Shown here piece after piece: positions 1 to 7,036 of a DNA stretch of 19,680 bases. This DNA is from Candidatus Staskawiczbacteria bacterium. Its GTDB lineage: Bacteria; Patescibacteriota; Minisyncoccia; Minisyncoccales; Staskawiczbacteraceae. How positions within the stretch are numbered: the first letter of the stretch is position 1; the number at the start of each line of letters is the position of its first letter. The translations under genes were made by a program, and so were the position numbers. The DNA is taken from positions 1 through 19,680 of the forward strand of contig CAINMG010000133.1 in assembly GCA_903850725.1 (NCBI GenBank). Direction: 5' to 3'. The notes under the pieces were generated by a model, which worked only from the letters and a program-made list of their open reading frames with translations, made no database searches and was not told the origin of the DNA.

Positions 1-3
1 AAT

Positions 4-1725
4 ATGGATAAAGAAGTAAAGATATGTCAGAATTGCCACAAAGAGTTTATAATAGAACCCGATGATTTTGCATTTTATGAAAAAATAAAAGTCCCAGCCC
101 CAACATTTTGCTCCGATTGCCGCCTTATGCGAAAAATGGCGTGGCGAAATGAGCGTTTTCTTTATCGCACGAAAGCAGCAAATTCTGAAAAAGAAATATT
201 TTCAATTTATTCGCCGAAAACAAAGGTAGTTGTATATGATGTTGAATTCTGGTTATCAGATGGTTGGGACCAAAATGTAAGCGGTCGTGAATACGACTGG
301 AATAAACCTTTTTTTGAACAGTTTGAGGATCTTATTCATTCAGCCCCCCTGCCTAGTCGGACAATTAATAATTCTGTTAATTCAGATTATGCGAATCAAG
401 CGGGGGACCTAAAAAATTGCTATTTGGTTTTTGGGTCAACATATTTAGAAAACTGCGCATATGTTGATCAATCCACTCGTACCAAAGATTCATTTGAGAA
501 CACGTCAGTTATGGATTGCGAGCTTTGCTATGAGTGCTTTTTTAGTAAACGATGCTATAAGGCGCTCTACTCTCAATACTGCGAGGATTCTCAGGATATT
601 ATTTTTTGTCGTGATTGTATTGGATGCTCGAACTGTATTGGTTGTACAAATTTGCGGAATAAATCTTATTGTATCTTTAATCAACAATATACGAAAGATG
701 ATTATGTAAATAAGTTAAAGGAATTTGAGTTATATTCAAGGCAAAAGATACAATTATTGCAGGATAAAGCATATGCATTTTGGAAGGAAAATCCGACCCG
801 CTATGTTCGAGGACGGCATAATATGAATACAACAGGAGAATATATTTCCAACTCAAAAAATGTTCATAAGAGTTATTATATAGACGGTGGAGAAAATTTA
901 AAATTTTGCCATTTTTTGTATGGAGGAAATTCTCGCGATTCTTATGATCATTATCGACCTGGTGGTAATACGGAATTAATTTATGAAGCCGCGACGGCAG
1001 GCATTCATGTGTCGCGCATAATGTTTTCAGATTCGTGCACTCACAATTGCTCTGATGTTGTATACAGTTTTCGTTGCATTGGGTCATCGCATTTATTTGG
1101 TTGTGTTGCATTACATCATAAAAATTATTGTATTCTAAATAAGCAGTACACTAAAGAGGAGTATGAGGCTATTATACCTAAAATCATTAAGCATATGAAT
1201 GATATGCCATACAAATCAAAAGGAGGAAAAATTTATAAATACGGAGAATACTTTCCACTAGAACTTTCATTGTATCCTTACAATGTTACAGTGGCGCAAG
1301 AATTTTTTCCGCTTACTCAAGAAGAAGCTGAGAGCAAGGGATATCGATGGGAAGATATTGAAAGAAAAAATTATTCTGCATCAATTAAGTCAGAGGATTT
1401 GCCGGATTCTGTTTACGATACCACAGATTTTTTGACTGGTAGTATTATCCAATGCAAAAATCATGATAAATTTTTTCCTCATTGCCCTGGTGCTTTTAAA
1501 ATAATAGAGCCAGAGTTACAGTTTTATAAAATGATGAAAATCCCTATTTCACAATTTTGCCCTAATTGTCGTCACTATCAAAGGGCTAAACTTTGGAACC
1601 AAATTAAACTTTGGCATAGAAAGTGTATGAAGCCAGGATGCGTAAATGAATTTGAGACGAGTTATGCTCCAGATAGACCAGAGATTGTGTATTGTGAAAG
1701 TTGTTACAATCAAGAAGTAGCGTAA
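4..1725 (+). CDS. Cys-rich multi-zinc-ribbon protein, copy A (function unknown)
   Basis: This 573-aa protein has about 31 cysteines. An N-terminal ribbon (CQNC near residues 8-11, then FCSDC near 36-40) is followed by a Cys-rich middle in which a block of the type GCxNLRxKxYC...QYTK occurs twice (about 215-235 and 365-385). A second ribbon, related to the first by the shared pattern IIEP..xFYxKxKIP..xFCxxCR, lies near 490-525, and a third (KCMKPGC...YCESC) ends the protein. No signal peptide or membrane segment is visible. The start was chosen because the copy at 2764 begins equivalently (MDKEVKICQNC versus MEAQTKICQNC); the true upstream context is outside the window. The family is, from memory, abundant in CPR genomes but has no established role. 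Structural zinc binding is inferred from paired CxxC motifs; nucleic-acid binding is possible but unproven. Confidence 0.85.
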   Translation: MDKEVKICQNCHKEFIIEPDDFAFYEKIKVPAPTFCSDCRLMRKMAWRNERFLYRTKAANSEKEIFSIYSPKTKVVVYDVEFWLSDGWDQNVSGREYDWNKPFFEQFEDLIHSAPLPSRTINNSVNSDYANQAGDLKNCYLVFGSTYLENCAYVDQSTRTKDSFENTSVMDCELCYECFFSKRCYKALYSQYCEDSQDIIFCRDCIGCSNCIGCTNLRNKSYCIFNQQYTKDDYVNKLKEFELYSRQKIQLLQDKAYAFWKENPTRYVRGRHNMNTTGEYISNSKNVHKSYYIDGGENLKFCHFLYGGNSRDSYDHYRPGGNTELIYEAATAGIHVSRIMFSDSCTHNCSDVVYSFRCIGSSHLFGCVALHHKNYCILNKQYTKEEYEAIIPKIIKHMNDMPYKSKGGKIYKYGEYFPLELSLYPYNVTVAQEFFPLTQEEAESKGYRWEDIERKNYSASIKSEDLPDSVYDTTDFLTGSIIQCKNHDKFFPHCPGAFKIIEPELQFYKMMKIPISQFCPNCRHYQRAKLWNQIKLWHRKCMKPGCVNEFETSYAPDRPEIVYCESCYNQEVA

Positions 1726-1733
1726 TTAAGTAA

Positions 1734-1762
1734 TAGTTCCTAATACACTAGGAACTAGGAAC
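1734..1762. repeat. Heptamer repeat TAGGAAC with inverted copy
   Basis: TAGTTCCTA (1734-1742) and TAGGAACTA (1749-1757) form a perfect 9-bp inverted repeat around a 6-nt loop. The right arm continues as two tandem heptamers TAGGAAC (1749-1755, 1756-1762). The hairpin could act as a weak terminator after copy A, but no T-run follows. The 7-bp period and TAG start match the repeats at 5354 and 13364. Confidence 0.7.
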
Positions 1763-1783
1763 TTTCTGTGGTATATTAAATAT

Positions 1784-2758
1784 ATGAAAATAAAAACAAG
1801 CGAACAAATTAAAATATATTTGAAAGAAAAGAATAGAGTAACTGGTAATGAGTTGGCAGATTATCTTGGCATAAGTACAAGAGCTGTCCGCAAACAGTTA
1901 TTCAATCTTTTGGAAAAAGGTGAAATTTATAAAATGGGTATGCCACCTAAAGTTTTTTATAGTTTAAACACTAAAATAAAAGAAGTATCGCTAATAAAAA
2001 TAAATGCAAAAGACAAAAAAATAATTGACCAAAATTATATTATTATTACTCCAGGCGGAGAAATGAAAAGTGGTTTAGAAGGTTTTGCTTATTGGTGCCA
2101 GAAAAATAATTTGGAAGTTGGTAAAACTGCAAAGGAATATATAGAAACATTAAAAAAATATAAAAAGTTTAAAAAAGGTAACTTAATTGATGGGTTGCAA
2201 AAATTTAAAAATACTTTTGAGAAAGTTTATCTTGATAAGATTTTTTATATAGATTTTTATAGCATAGAAAGATTTGGCAAAACAAAACTTGGTCAGATGC
2301 TTCTTTATGGTAAGCAGAGTGGAAACAAAAAAATAATAAAGCAGATAGTAGAGGAAATAAAGCCAAAAATTAATTCACTTATCAAAAGATATAAAGTTGA
2401 TGCAGTTGGTTTTGTGCCATGGACTGTAAAAAGAGAGGTGCAATTTATGCGTGAGTTAGAAAAAGGACTTTCTTTAAATATAAAAATTATTAAGATTGAT
2501 AAAATAAGAACTGAAGTAATTGTGCCACAGAAAACTTTGTCCAAATTACCAGATCGTATTGAAAATGCAAAAAAAACCTTGGTTATGACTGAAAGTGGTA
2601 AATATAAAAATCTTTTGATAATTGATGATGCAGTTGGTTCTGGAGCAACTATCAATTATTTAGCGGAGATCGCAAAAGAAAAGAAAGTTGCCCAAAAAGT
2701 AATTGGGCTTTCTATAACTGGTAGTTTTAAAGGTTTTGATGTAATTAGCGAAGTATAA
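1784..2758 (+). CDS. HTH domain fused to ComF-like phosphoribosyltransferase
   Basis: This is a 324-aa protein. Residues about 1-60 look like a winged helix-turn-helix (VTGNELADYLGISTRAVRKQ), of the kind that detects promoters or DNA ends. The C-terminal part carries a PRPP-binding loop, LLIIDDAVGSGATIN (about 284-298). Upstream are a VPWTVKREVQF segment and an R...Q...R..N pattern (about 240-262) resembling ComF-type amidophosphoribosyltransferase-like proteins. ComF proteins are linked to DNA uptake, but many relatives are simply nucleotide-salvage or regulatory PRTases, so the substrate is not known. The gene sits between the two Cys-rich paralogs, and its stop is only 5 nt from the ATG of copy B, so the two are probably co-transcribed. 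No Shine-Dalgarno sequence is visible. A regulatory role sensing PRPP or nucleotides is an inference. Confidence 0.8.
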   Translation: MKIKTSEQIKIYLKEKNRVTGNELADYLGISTRAVRKQLFNLLEKGEIYKMGMPPKVFYSLNTKIKEVSLIKINAKDKKIIDQNYIIITPGGEMKSGLEGFAYWCQKNNLEVGKTAKEYIETLKKYKKFKKGNLIDGLQKFKNTFEKVYLDKIFYIDFYSIERFGKTKLGQMLLYGKQSGNKKIIKQIVEEIKPKINSLIKRYKVDAVGFVPWTVKREVQFMRELEKGLSLNIKIIKIDKIRTEVIVPQKTLSKLPDRIENAKKTLVMTESGKYKNLLIIDDAVGSGATINYLAEIAKEKKVAQKVIGLSITGSFKGFDVISEV

Positions 2759-2763
2759 AAATT

Positions 2764-4458
2764 ATGGAGGCGCAAACAAAAATTTGTCAGAATTGCCACA
2801 AAGATTTTATAATAGAACCCGATGATTTTTTGTTTTACGAAAAAATAAAAGTCCCAGCCCCAACTTTTTGTCCAGAGTGTCGTTATATTCGTCGACTTTT
2901 AGATAGAAATGAATATAATTTTTATAGGAGAAAATGTGATGTAACTGGAGAAAATATTATTTCTATTTATCGCCCAGAGGCACCGTTTCCAGTTTATAAA
3001 CAAGATTATTGGAAATCGGACGCTTTTGATGCCTCGGTTTATGGCAGAGATTTTGATTTTTCGAAAAGTTTTTTTGAGCAATACGAAGAACTTCGTCGCA
3101 AAGTTCCGCACTTAGCGCTTGCGAATTTTAATAGCGTAAATAGTGAATATACTAATCAGTCTGAGAACAATAAAGATTGTTATATGCTGGTAGCAAGTGG
3201 TTCCTGTGAAAAGTGTATTTATGGAAGTTGGAATTTCAAAAATTTTTTGTGCTCTGATTGTTACATGATTGAACAATGTGAATTTTGTTATGAGGCTATT
3301 AATCTTACCAAGTGCTCTAATTGTGCGTGGGTATATAATTGCGCCGATTGCGTAAATGTATATTTTTCAGATAATTGTCGTGGATGTATTAATTGTTTTG
3401 GTTGTGTAAATTTGCGAAGTAAACAATATTGCTGGTTTAATGAACAGCTCTCAAAAGATGAATATGAAAATAAAATGCAGAATTTTTCTTGGACACGAGA
3501 AGCCATAGCTGACGCACAGAAAAAGCTTTTTGAATTAAGGATTAAAAGTCCAGTTAAATATTACCACGGAGTAAAAGCTCAAAATTCAACAGGAGATTAT
3601 TTAGAAAACACCCAGTACGCGCGGGTAGCATTTAATTGCCGGCATAATAAGGATTCGGCTTACATGCAAGATGCTTGGAACGCTACCAATGATTGCCGAG
3701 ATTGTACAGAGATTGATGCTGGAGAATTGGCGTATGAAATACAAGGAGCTGCTGCGCCCCATCAAGTTATCGTGGCAAGGAGTTGTTGGATTGTTACCGA
3801 TTCTTGTTATTGTGATATGTGTTTTGGTGTAAGAAATTGTTTTGGATGTTTTGGGCTAAAACAAAAAGAATATTGCATTTTAAACAAGCAATACACAAAA
3901 GAAAATTATTTGGAACTTAAAGAAAAAATTATTGAACATATGATAAAAACAGGGGAGTGGGGACAATATTTTCCAGCAGAAGTTTCGCCATTTGCATATA
4001 ATGAATCAATGGCCCAAGATTATTTTCCTCTTACAAAAGAAGATGCATTGCAAAAAGGTTATTTGTGGTATGATCGTCCGGAACGTGATTACAAATTTAC
4101 TATGACAGCTGATGATTTACCAAAAGAAATTTCTAAAACTGATAATTCTATTTTAAATCAAGTGATTCGATGCAAAACTCAGGACTCAGAAAGCGAAAAG
4201 AAAAAACATCCATTATGCACGACCGCTTTTAATTTGACTCAGCTTGAATTAGATTTGTATAAGAAATTAGGTATTCCAGTTCCAGACAAATGTTTTCCTT
4301 GTAGGCGTGCTGATCGTTTTGAGCTTCGAAATTCGCGTAAACTTTGGCATAGAAAATGTATGAAGCCAGGATGCTTAAATGAGTTTGAGACGAGTTATGC
4401 TCCAGATAGACCAGAGATTGTGTATTGTGAAGCCTGCTACAATCAAGAAGTGGCGTAA
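2764..4458 (+). CDS. Cys-rich multi-zinc-ribbon protein, copy B (function unknown)
   Basis: This 564-aa paralog of the protein at 4-1725 has the same architecture and about 39 cysteines. It has an N-terminal ribbon (CQNC...FCPEC) and an extra pair-rich middle (CSNC, CADC, CRGCINCFGC). The block GCxxLxxKxYC...(Q)xx(S/T)K is duplicated (about 213-233 and 361-381). A ribbon-like segment (about 470-515) ends in CFPC, and the last 40 residues are nearly the same as in copy A (KCMKPGC...YCEACYNQEVA). Compared at the DNA level, positions 2785-2870 match copy A with 6 differences in 86, and 4339-4458 match with 8 differences in 120. The middle has diverged strongly. It starts 5 nt after the HTH-PRTase gene and is followed 30 nt later by the Nudix gene. 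The role is unknown. Confidence 0.85.
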   Translation: MEAQTKICQNCHKDFIIEPDDFLFYEKIKVPAPTFCPECRYIRRLLDRNEYNFYRRKCDVTGENIISIYRPEAPFPVYKQDYWKSDAFDASVYGRDFDFSKSFFEQYEELRRKVPHLALANFNSVNSEYTNQSENNKDCYMLVASGSCEKCIYGSWNFKNFLCSDCYMIEQCEFCYEAINLTKCSNCAWVYNCADCVNVYFSDNCRGCINCFGCVNLRSKQYCWFNEQLSKDEYENKMQNFSWTREAIADAQKKLFELRIKSPVKYYHGVKAQNSTGDYLENTQYARVAFNCRHNKDSAYMQDAWNATNDCRDCTEIDAGELAYEIQGAAAPHQVIVARSCWIVTDSCYCDMCFGVRNCFGCFGLKQKEYCILNKQYTKENYLELKEKIIEHMIKTGEWGQYFPAEVSPFAYNESMAQDYFPLTKEDALQKGYLWYDRPERDYKFTMTADDLPKEISKTDNSILNQVIRCKTQDSESEKKKHPLCTTAFNLTQLELDLYKKLGIPVPDKCFPCRRADRFELRNSRKLWHRKCMKPGCLNEFETSYAPDRPEIVYCEACYNQEVA

Positions 4459-4488
4459 GGTAATAATTTAAATATTAATTTTAAAGTT

Positions 4489-4890
4489 ATGGAAACAGTG
4501 ATTAGAATTGCGGGAATAATAATACAAGACAATAAAATGCTTATGGTCTTGGGTAAAAAACACCAAGAGCTTTGGACCCCGGGTGGAAAAATTGAGCCAG
4601 GAGAAACAGATGAAGTTTGTTTGAAAAGGGAATTGAAAGAGGAGCTGTGTGCCGAGCTTTTAAGCTATGAATTTTTTAAAGAATATACTAATCCAAGTTT
4701 TTATTATCCAGAAAGGACTACAATTGAAAGAGTTTATATGGCCAAAATTTCAGGGCATATAAAACCAAGCGCTGAAATATGTGATTTTGTGTGGCTTAGT
4801 AAAGAAGATTTTGAAAATAAAAAATATCCCATGATAAGAAATGATCAAGAAAAATTAATCCCAGATTTAATTAAAGCTGGTACTTGGTAA
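4489..4890 (+). CDS. Nudix hydrolase
   Basis: This 133-aa, single-domain protein has a Nudix box that reads G-x5-E-x7-REL-x-EE (GKIEPGE, then RELKEEL, about residues 33-55). The family hydrolyses nucleoside diphosphates linked to another moiety, using the REUxEE glutamates to bind Mg2+. The usual glycine near the end of the box is cysteine here, a tolerated position in some members. The N-terminal strand (TVIRIAGIIIQDNKMLMV) is typical. It is the last gene before the ribosomal operon and follows the Cys-rich copy B by 30 nt on the same strand. The substrate cannot be read from the sequence: 8-oxo-dGTP, ADP-ribose and others are possible. Confidence 0.9.
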   Translation: METVIRIAGIIIQDNKMLMVLGKKHQELWTPGGKIEPGETDEVCLKRELKEELCAELLSYEFFKEYTNPSFYYPERTTIERVYMAKISGHIKPSAEICDFVWLSKEDFENKKYPMIRNDQEKLIPDLIKAGTW

Positions 4891-4908
4891 TTATAAGGCG
4901 CATAACTA

Positions 4909-4937
4909 TTGACTATTAGAAAATAATTTGCTAACAT
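4909..4937 (+). promoter_or_regulatory. Likely sigma-70 promoter of the infA-rpsI operon
   Basis: TTGACT (4909-4914), a 17-nt spacer and TAACAT (4932-4937) lie in the gap between the Nudix gene and infA. Transcription would begin near 4944, only about 8 nt before the infA ATG at 4952, so the mRNA would be almost leaderless. No Shine-Dalgarno sequence is seen there. Confidence 0.5.
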
Positions 4938-4951
4938 TATAAATTATATCA

Positions 4952-5227
4952 ATGGATACAGAAAATACAAACATAAACAATACAAATAATTCTCAAAGCT
5001 CAAACCAACAGAGTTCTCAAAAGGCTATAAGAACTGAGGGCAGGGTGCTTGAGGCTTTACCAAATGCCTTTTTTAAGGTATTATTAGATGACAAGCGAGA
5101 AATTATGGGTTTTCTGTCTGGGAAGATGAGGATGAATAAAATTACAATTTTGCCGGGCGATAAAGTAACAATTGAAATGAGTCCTTATGATAATAGCAAA
5201 GGACGAATAGTTTATAGATTAAAATAA
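4952..5227 (+). CDS. infA: Translation initiation factor IF-1
   Basis: The protein has 91 aa versus about 72 in most bacteria. Residues about 27-91 form the OB-fold core (EGRVLEALPNAFFKVLL, GFLSGKMRMNKI, PGDKVTIEMSPYD, KGRIVYRLK). IF-1 binds the ribosomal A site during initiation. The first about 24 residues are an Asn/Ser/Gln-rich low-complexity extension absent from the family norm. No alternative start closer to the core was found except a GTG inside it, so the extension is probably real. It is the first gene of the ribosomal operon, 4 nt upstream of rpmJ, behind a candidate promoter at 4909. Confidence 0.95.
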   Translation: MDTENTNINNTNNSQSSNQQSSQKAIRTEGRVLEALPNAFFKVLLDDKREIMGFLSGKMRMNKITILPGDKVTIEMSPYDNSKGRIVYRLK

Positions 5228-5231
5228 CATT

Positions 5232-5348
5232 ATGAAAGTAAAACCATCAGTTAAAAAAATTTGTAATGACTGCCAATCTGTTAAAAGATATGGCAAGCTT
5301 TATGTTATTTGTAAAAAAAATCCAAAACATAAACAAAGACAAGGATAA
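5232..5348 (+). CDS. rpmJ: Ribosomal protein L36
   Basis: This is a 38-aa protein, read directly from the sequence because it is too short for usual ORF cut-offs. It starts MKVKPSVKKICNDC and ends NPKHKQRQG, the family ending. The zinc ligands are present: C11, C14, C27 and H33, i.e. a zinc-binding type L36. The gene follows infA by 4 nt, the standard infA-rpmJ-rpsM order. Downstream, before rpsM, the usual short gap is filled by a heptamer repeat. Confidence 0.95.
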   Translation: MKVKPSVKKICNDCQSVKRYGKLYVICKKNPKHKQRQG

Positions 5349-5353
5349 ACTGT

Positions 5354-5414
5354 AAGGGTCTAGGGGCTAGGGTCTAGTAATTGCTAAACCCTGTACCCTG
5401 TACCCTGTACCCTA
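5354..5414. repeat. Heptamer repeat tract, two opposed arrays (TAGGGTC / TACCCTG)
   Basis: The left array AAGGGTC, TAGGGGC, TAGGGTC, TAG (5354-5377) is followed after 9 nt by AACCCTG, TACCCTG, TACCCTG, TACCCTA (5387-5414). Each AGGGT can pair with an ACCCT, so the tract can fold into a G+C-rich hairpin. It occupies nearly the whole rpmJ-rpsM spacer and ends 5 nt before the rpsM start. Confidence 0.8.
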
Positions 5415-5419
5415 ATCAA

Positions 5420-5809
5420 GTGCCAAGAATTGCGGGAGCAAGTATCCCAGAAAATAAAAGAATTGTAATTGCTTTAACCTATATCTATGGAATAGGCAAT
5501 ACTTTGAGTAAGAAAATTTTAAAAGAAGTTAAAATTAGTGAAGATAAAAAAGCTGGAGAATTGGATCAAAAAGAAATTAATGATTTAAAGGAAGTTATTG
5601 AAAAAAACTATAAGATTGAAGGAGATTTAAGAAGACAAGTTATGATAAACATCAAAAGATTAAAAGATGTTGGAGCTTGGAGAGGATTAAGGCATATTAA
5701 GGGATTACCAGTAAGAGGGCAGAGAACTAAAACAAATACAAGAACAGTAAGAGGTAATGTCAGAAAGACAATGGGTTCTGGCAGAAAACCATCAGCTTCA
5801 CCAACATAA
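5420..5809 (+). CDS. rpsM: Ribosomal protein S13
   Basis: This is a 129-aa small-subunit head protein. The start is the GTG at 5420, giving (M)PRIAGASIPENKRI, which aligns with the family start (ARIAGVDIP...). An upstream in-frame TTG at 5381 would only add a peptide translated from the heptamer repeat and is rejected. The helix-two-turn-helix region (IALTYIYGIG), the C-terminal RGLRHIKGLPVRGQRTKTN motif and the basic tail are all present. No Shine-Dalgarno sequence precedes the GTG; the repeat ends 5 nt upstream. It lies in the alpha-operon order rpsM-rpsK-rpsD-rpoA-rplQ. Confidence 0.95.
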   Translation: MPRIAGASIPENKRIVIALTYIYGIGNTLSKKILKEVKISEDKKAGELDQKEINDLKEVIEKNYKIEGDLRRQVMINIKRLKDVGAWRGLRHIKGLPVRGQRTKTNTRTVRGNVRKTMGSGRKPSASPT

Positions 5810-5824
5810 AATTAATTTAATACT

Positions 5825-6277
5825 ATGGGAAAAATTCATTTAACAAAAGAAAACCAAGAAGAATCAATTAAAGAAGGAGAAAGCGTAGAAAAAGCAGTTT
5901 TGAAAGATGCTGCAAAATCTACAACCCAAAGAGTGTCTGAGGGAAAAGTTTATGTCTCTTCTTCATATAATAATACAATTATAACTCTTACAAATATGAG
6001 AGGACAGGTTTTAGCTTGGAAATCAGCTGGATCAGTTGGGTTTAAGGGGACAAAAAAAGCAACATCATTTGCAGCTTCAAAAGTCGCTGAAACCATTGCT
6101 AACATTTGTAAGAAAATTGGAGTAGAAAAAGTAAATGTTTTAATATCTGGAATTGGGGCAGGCAGAGAATCAAGCGTTAGAACACTTACAAACCAAGGAT
6201 TAAATGTTGTCTCTATTAAAGATGTAACGCCTATACCACATAATGGTTGCAGGGCAAGAAAAATTAGAAGGGTATAA
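5825..6277 (+). CDS. rpsK: Ribosomal protein S11
   Basis: The protein has 150 aa against about 129 usual. The conserved core begins near residue 40 (GKVYVSSSYNNTIITLTN) and continues through the KSAGSVGFKGTKKATSFAA segment to the C-terminal DVTPIPHNGCRARKIRRV, the rRNA-binding tail of the 30S platform protein. The first about 20 extra residues are Glu/Lys-rich and probably disordered. The gene lies 15 nt after rpsM, without a visible Shine-Dalgarno sequence. Confidence 0.95.
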   Translation: MGKIHLTKENQEESIKEGESVEKAVLKDAAKSTTQRVSEGKVYVSSSYNNTIITLTNMRGQVLAWKSAGSVGFKGTKKATSFAASKVAETIANICKKIGVEKVNVLISGIGAGRESSVRTLTNQGLNVVSIKDVTPIPHNGCRARKIRRV

Positions 6278-6304
6278 ATAATTTAAAATAATTTTTACAA
6301 TAAG

Positions 6305-6934
6305 ATGAAATACGATCAATGCAAAACTTGTAGAAGATTAGGACAAAAACTCTTTTTGAAAGGAGCTCGTTGTTTGACTGGTAAATGTGCATTTACTAGA
6401 AATAGTAATCCACCAGGATTAGTTAAAAAAAGAAAAGGGGGAGCTATGTCAGATTATAAAAAGTCTTTGCAGGAAAAACAAGCTTTGAAAAAATGGTATG
6501 GGCTTTCAGAAAAACAATTTAAAGCTTATGTACAAAAAGCCTTAGAAAAAATGGGAAAAGTTGAAAATATTTCTGCTGAACTTATAAAAGAATTAGAAAA
6601 AAGATTAGATAATGTTATTTTTAGATTAGGATTTGCTGAATCACGACCAGGAGCCAGACAAATGGTGTCTCATGGTTATTTTATTGTAAATGGAAAGCCT
6701 GTTAATATACCATCTTATAATGTTAAAAAAGGAGATGTGATTTCTGTTAAAGAATCAAAGAAAAAGAAGCCTATTTTTAAAGATATGATAGATACATTAA
6801 AAAGAAAAGAAGCGCCAGTATGGCTTACCTTAAATAAAGATAAGATGGAAGCAAAATCTATTGGAGACCCAGATTTATTAGAAGTAAATCCTCCAGCTGA
6901 GATTTCGTTAATATTCGAGTTTTATTCAAGATAA
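6305..6934 (+). CDS. rpsD: Ribosomal protein S4
   Basis: The protein has 209 aa. C6, C9, C23 and C28 make the N-terminal zinc site found in Cys-containing S4 proteins. The S4 RNA-binding domain is recognisable at about residues 95-160 (KRLDNVIFRLGFAESRPGARQMV, then HGYFIVNGKPVNIPSYNVKKGD). The protein ends EISLIFEFYSR, the family ending. S4 nucleates 30S assembly and in E. coli represses its own operon. Here a structured spacer follows the gene. The stop codon directly abuts a 20-bp palindrome. Confidence 0.96.
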   Translation: MKYDQCKTCRRLGQKLFLKGARCLTGKCAFTRNSNPPGLVKKRKGGAMSDYKKSLQEKQALKKWYGLSEKQFKAYVQKALEKMGKVENISAELIKELEKRLDNVIFRLGFAESRPGARQMVSHGYFIVNGKPVNIPSYNVKKGDVISVKESKKKKPIFKDMIDTLKRKEAPVWLTLNKDKMEAKSIGDPDLLEVNPPAEISLIFEFYSR

Positions 6935-6954
6935 CCTGCCTGCCGGCAGGCAGG
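6935..6954. repeat. Perfect 20-bp palindrome after rpsD
   Basis: CCTGCCTGCCGGCAGGCAGG is identical to its own reverse complement and starts at the base after the rpsD stop codon. It is much richer in G+C than its surroundings. It resembles the dispersed palindromes found in other CPR genomes (from memory). No T-run follows, so it is not a standard terminator. Confidence 0.85.
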
Positions 6955-6966
6955 ATTAATTTTAAC

Positions 6967-7026
6967 AACACTAAACTTGAGGGTCAAATCATGGTGATAA
7001 AAGCTTTGATCTTTGACTTTAGTGTT
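6967..7026 (+). promoter_or_regulatory. Structured RNA spacer upstream of rpoA
   Basis: AACACTAAA (6967-6975) pairs with TTTAGTGTT (7018-7026), and GTCAAA (6983-6988) pairs with TTTGAC (7012-7017). This gives a two-part stem with a 7-nt bulge, and ATCA/TGAT (6988-6991/6995-6998) can form a small hairpin in the loop. It ends 10 nt before the rpoA ATG. It may be a translational control or processing site between S4 and alpha. Confidence 0.5.
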
Positions 7027-7036
7027 AAAAAACATT

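Noticed and set aside
677..1111. 144-codon - strand ORF inside the first Cys-rich gene
   Set aside because: It is the antisense shadow of a clearly coding Cys-rich frame with no start signal or family resemblance.
5381..5419. Upstream TTG start for rpsM
   Set aside because: It would translate the heptamer repeat; the GTG at 5420 gives the conserved S13 N-terminus.
7013..7036. Upstream TTG or GTG start for rpoA
   Set aside because: These codons fall in or beside the spacer stem-loop; the ATG at 7037 matches the family start.
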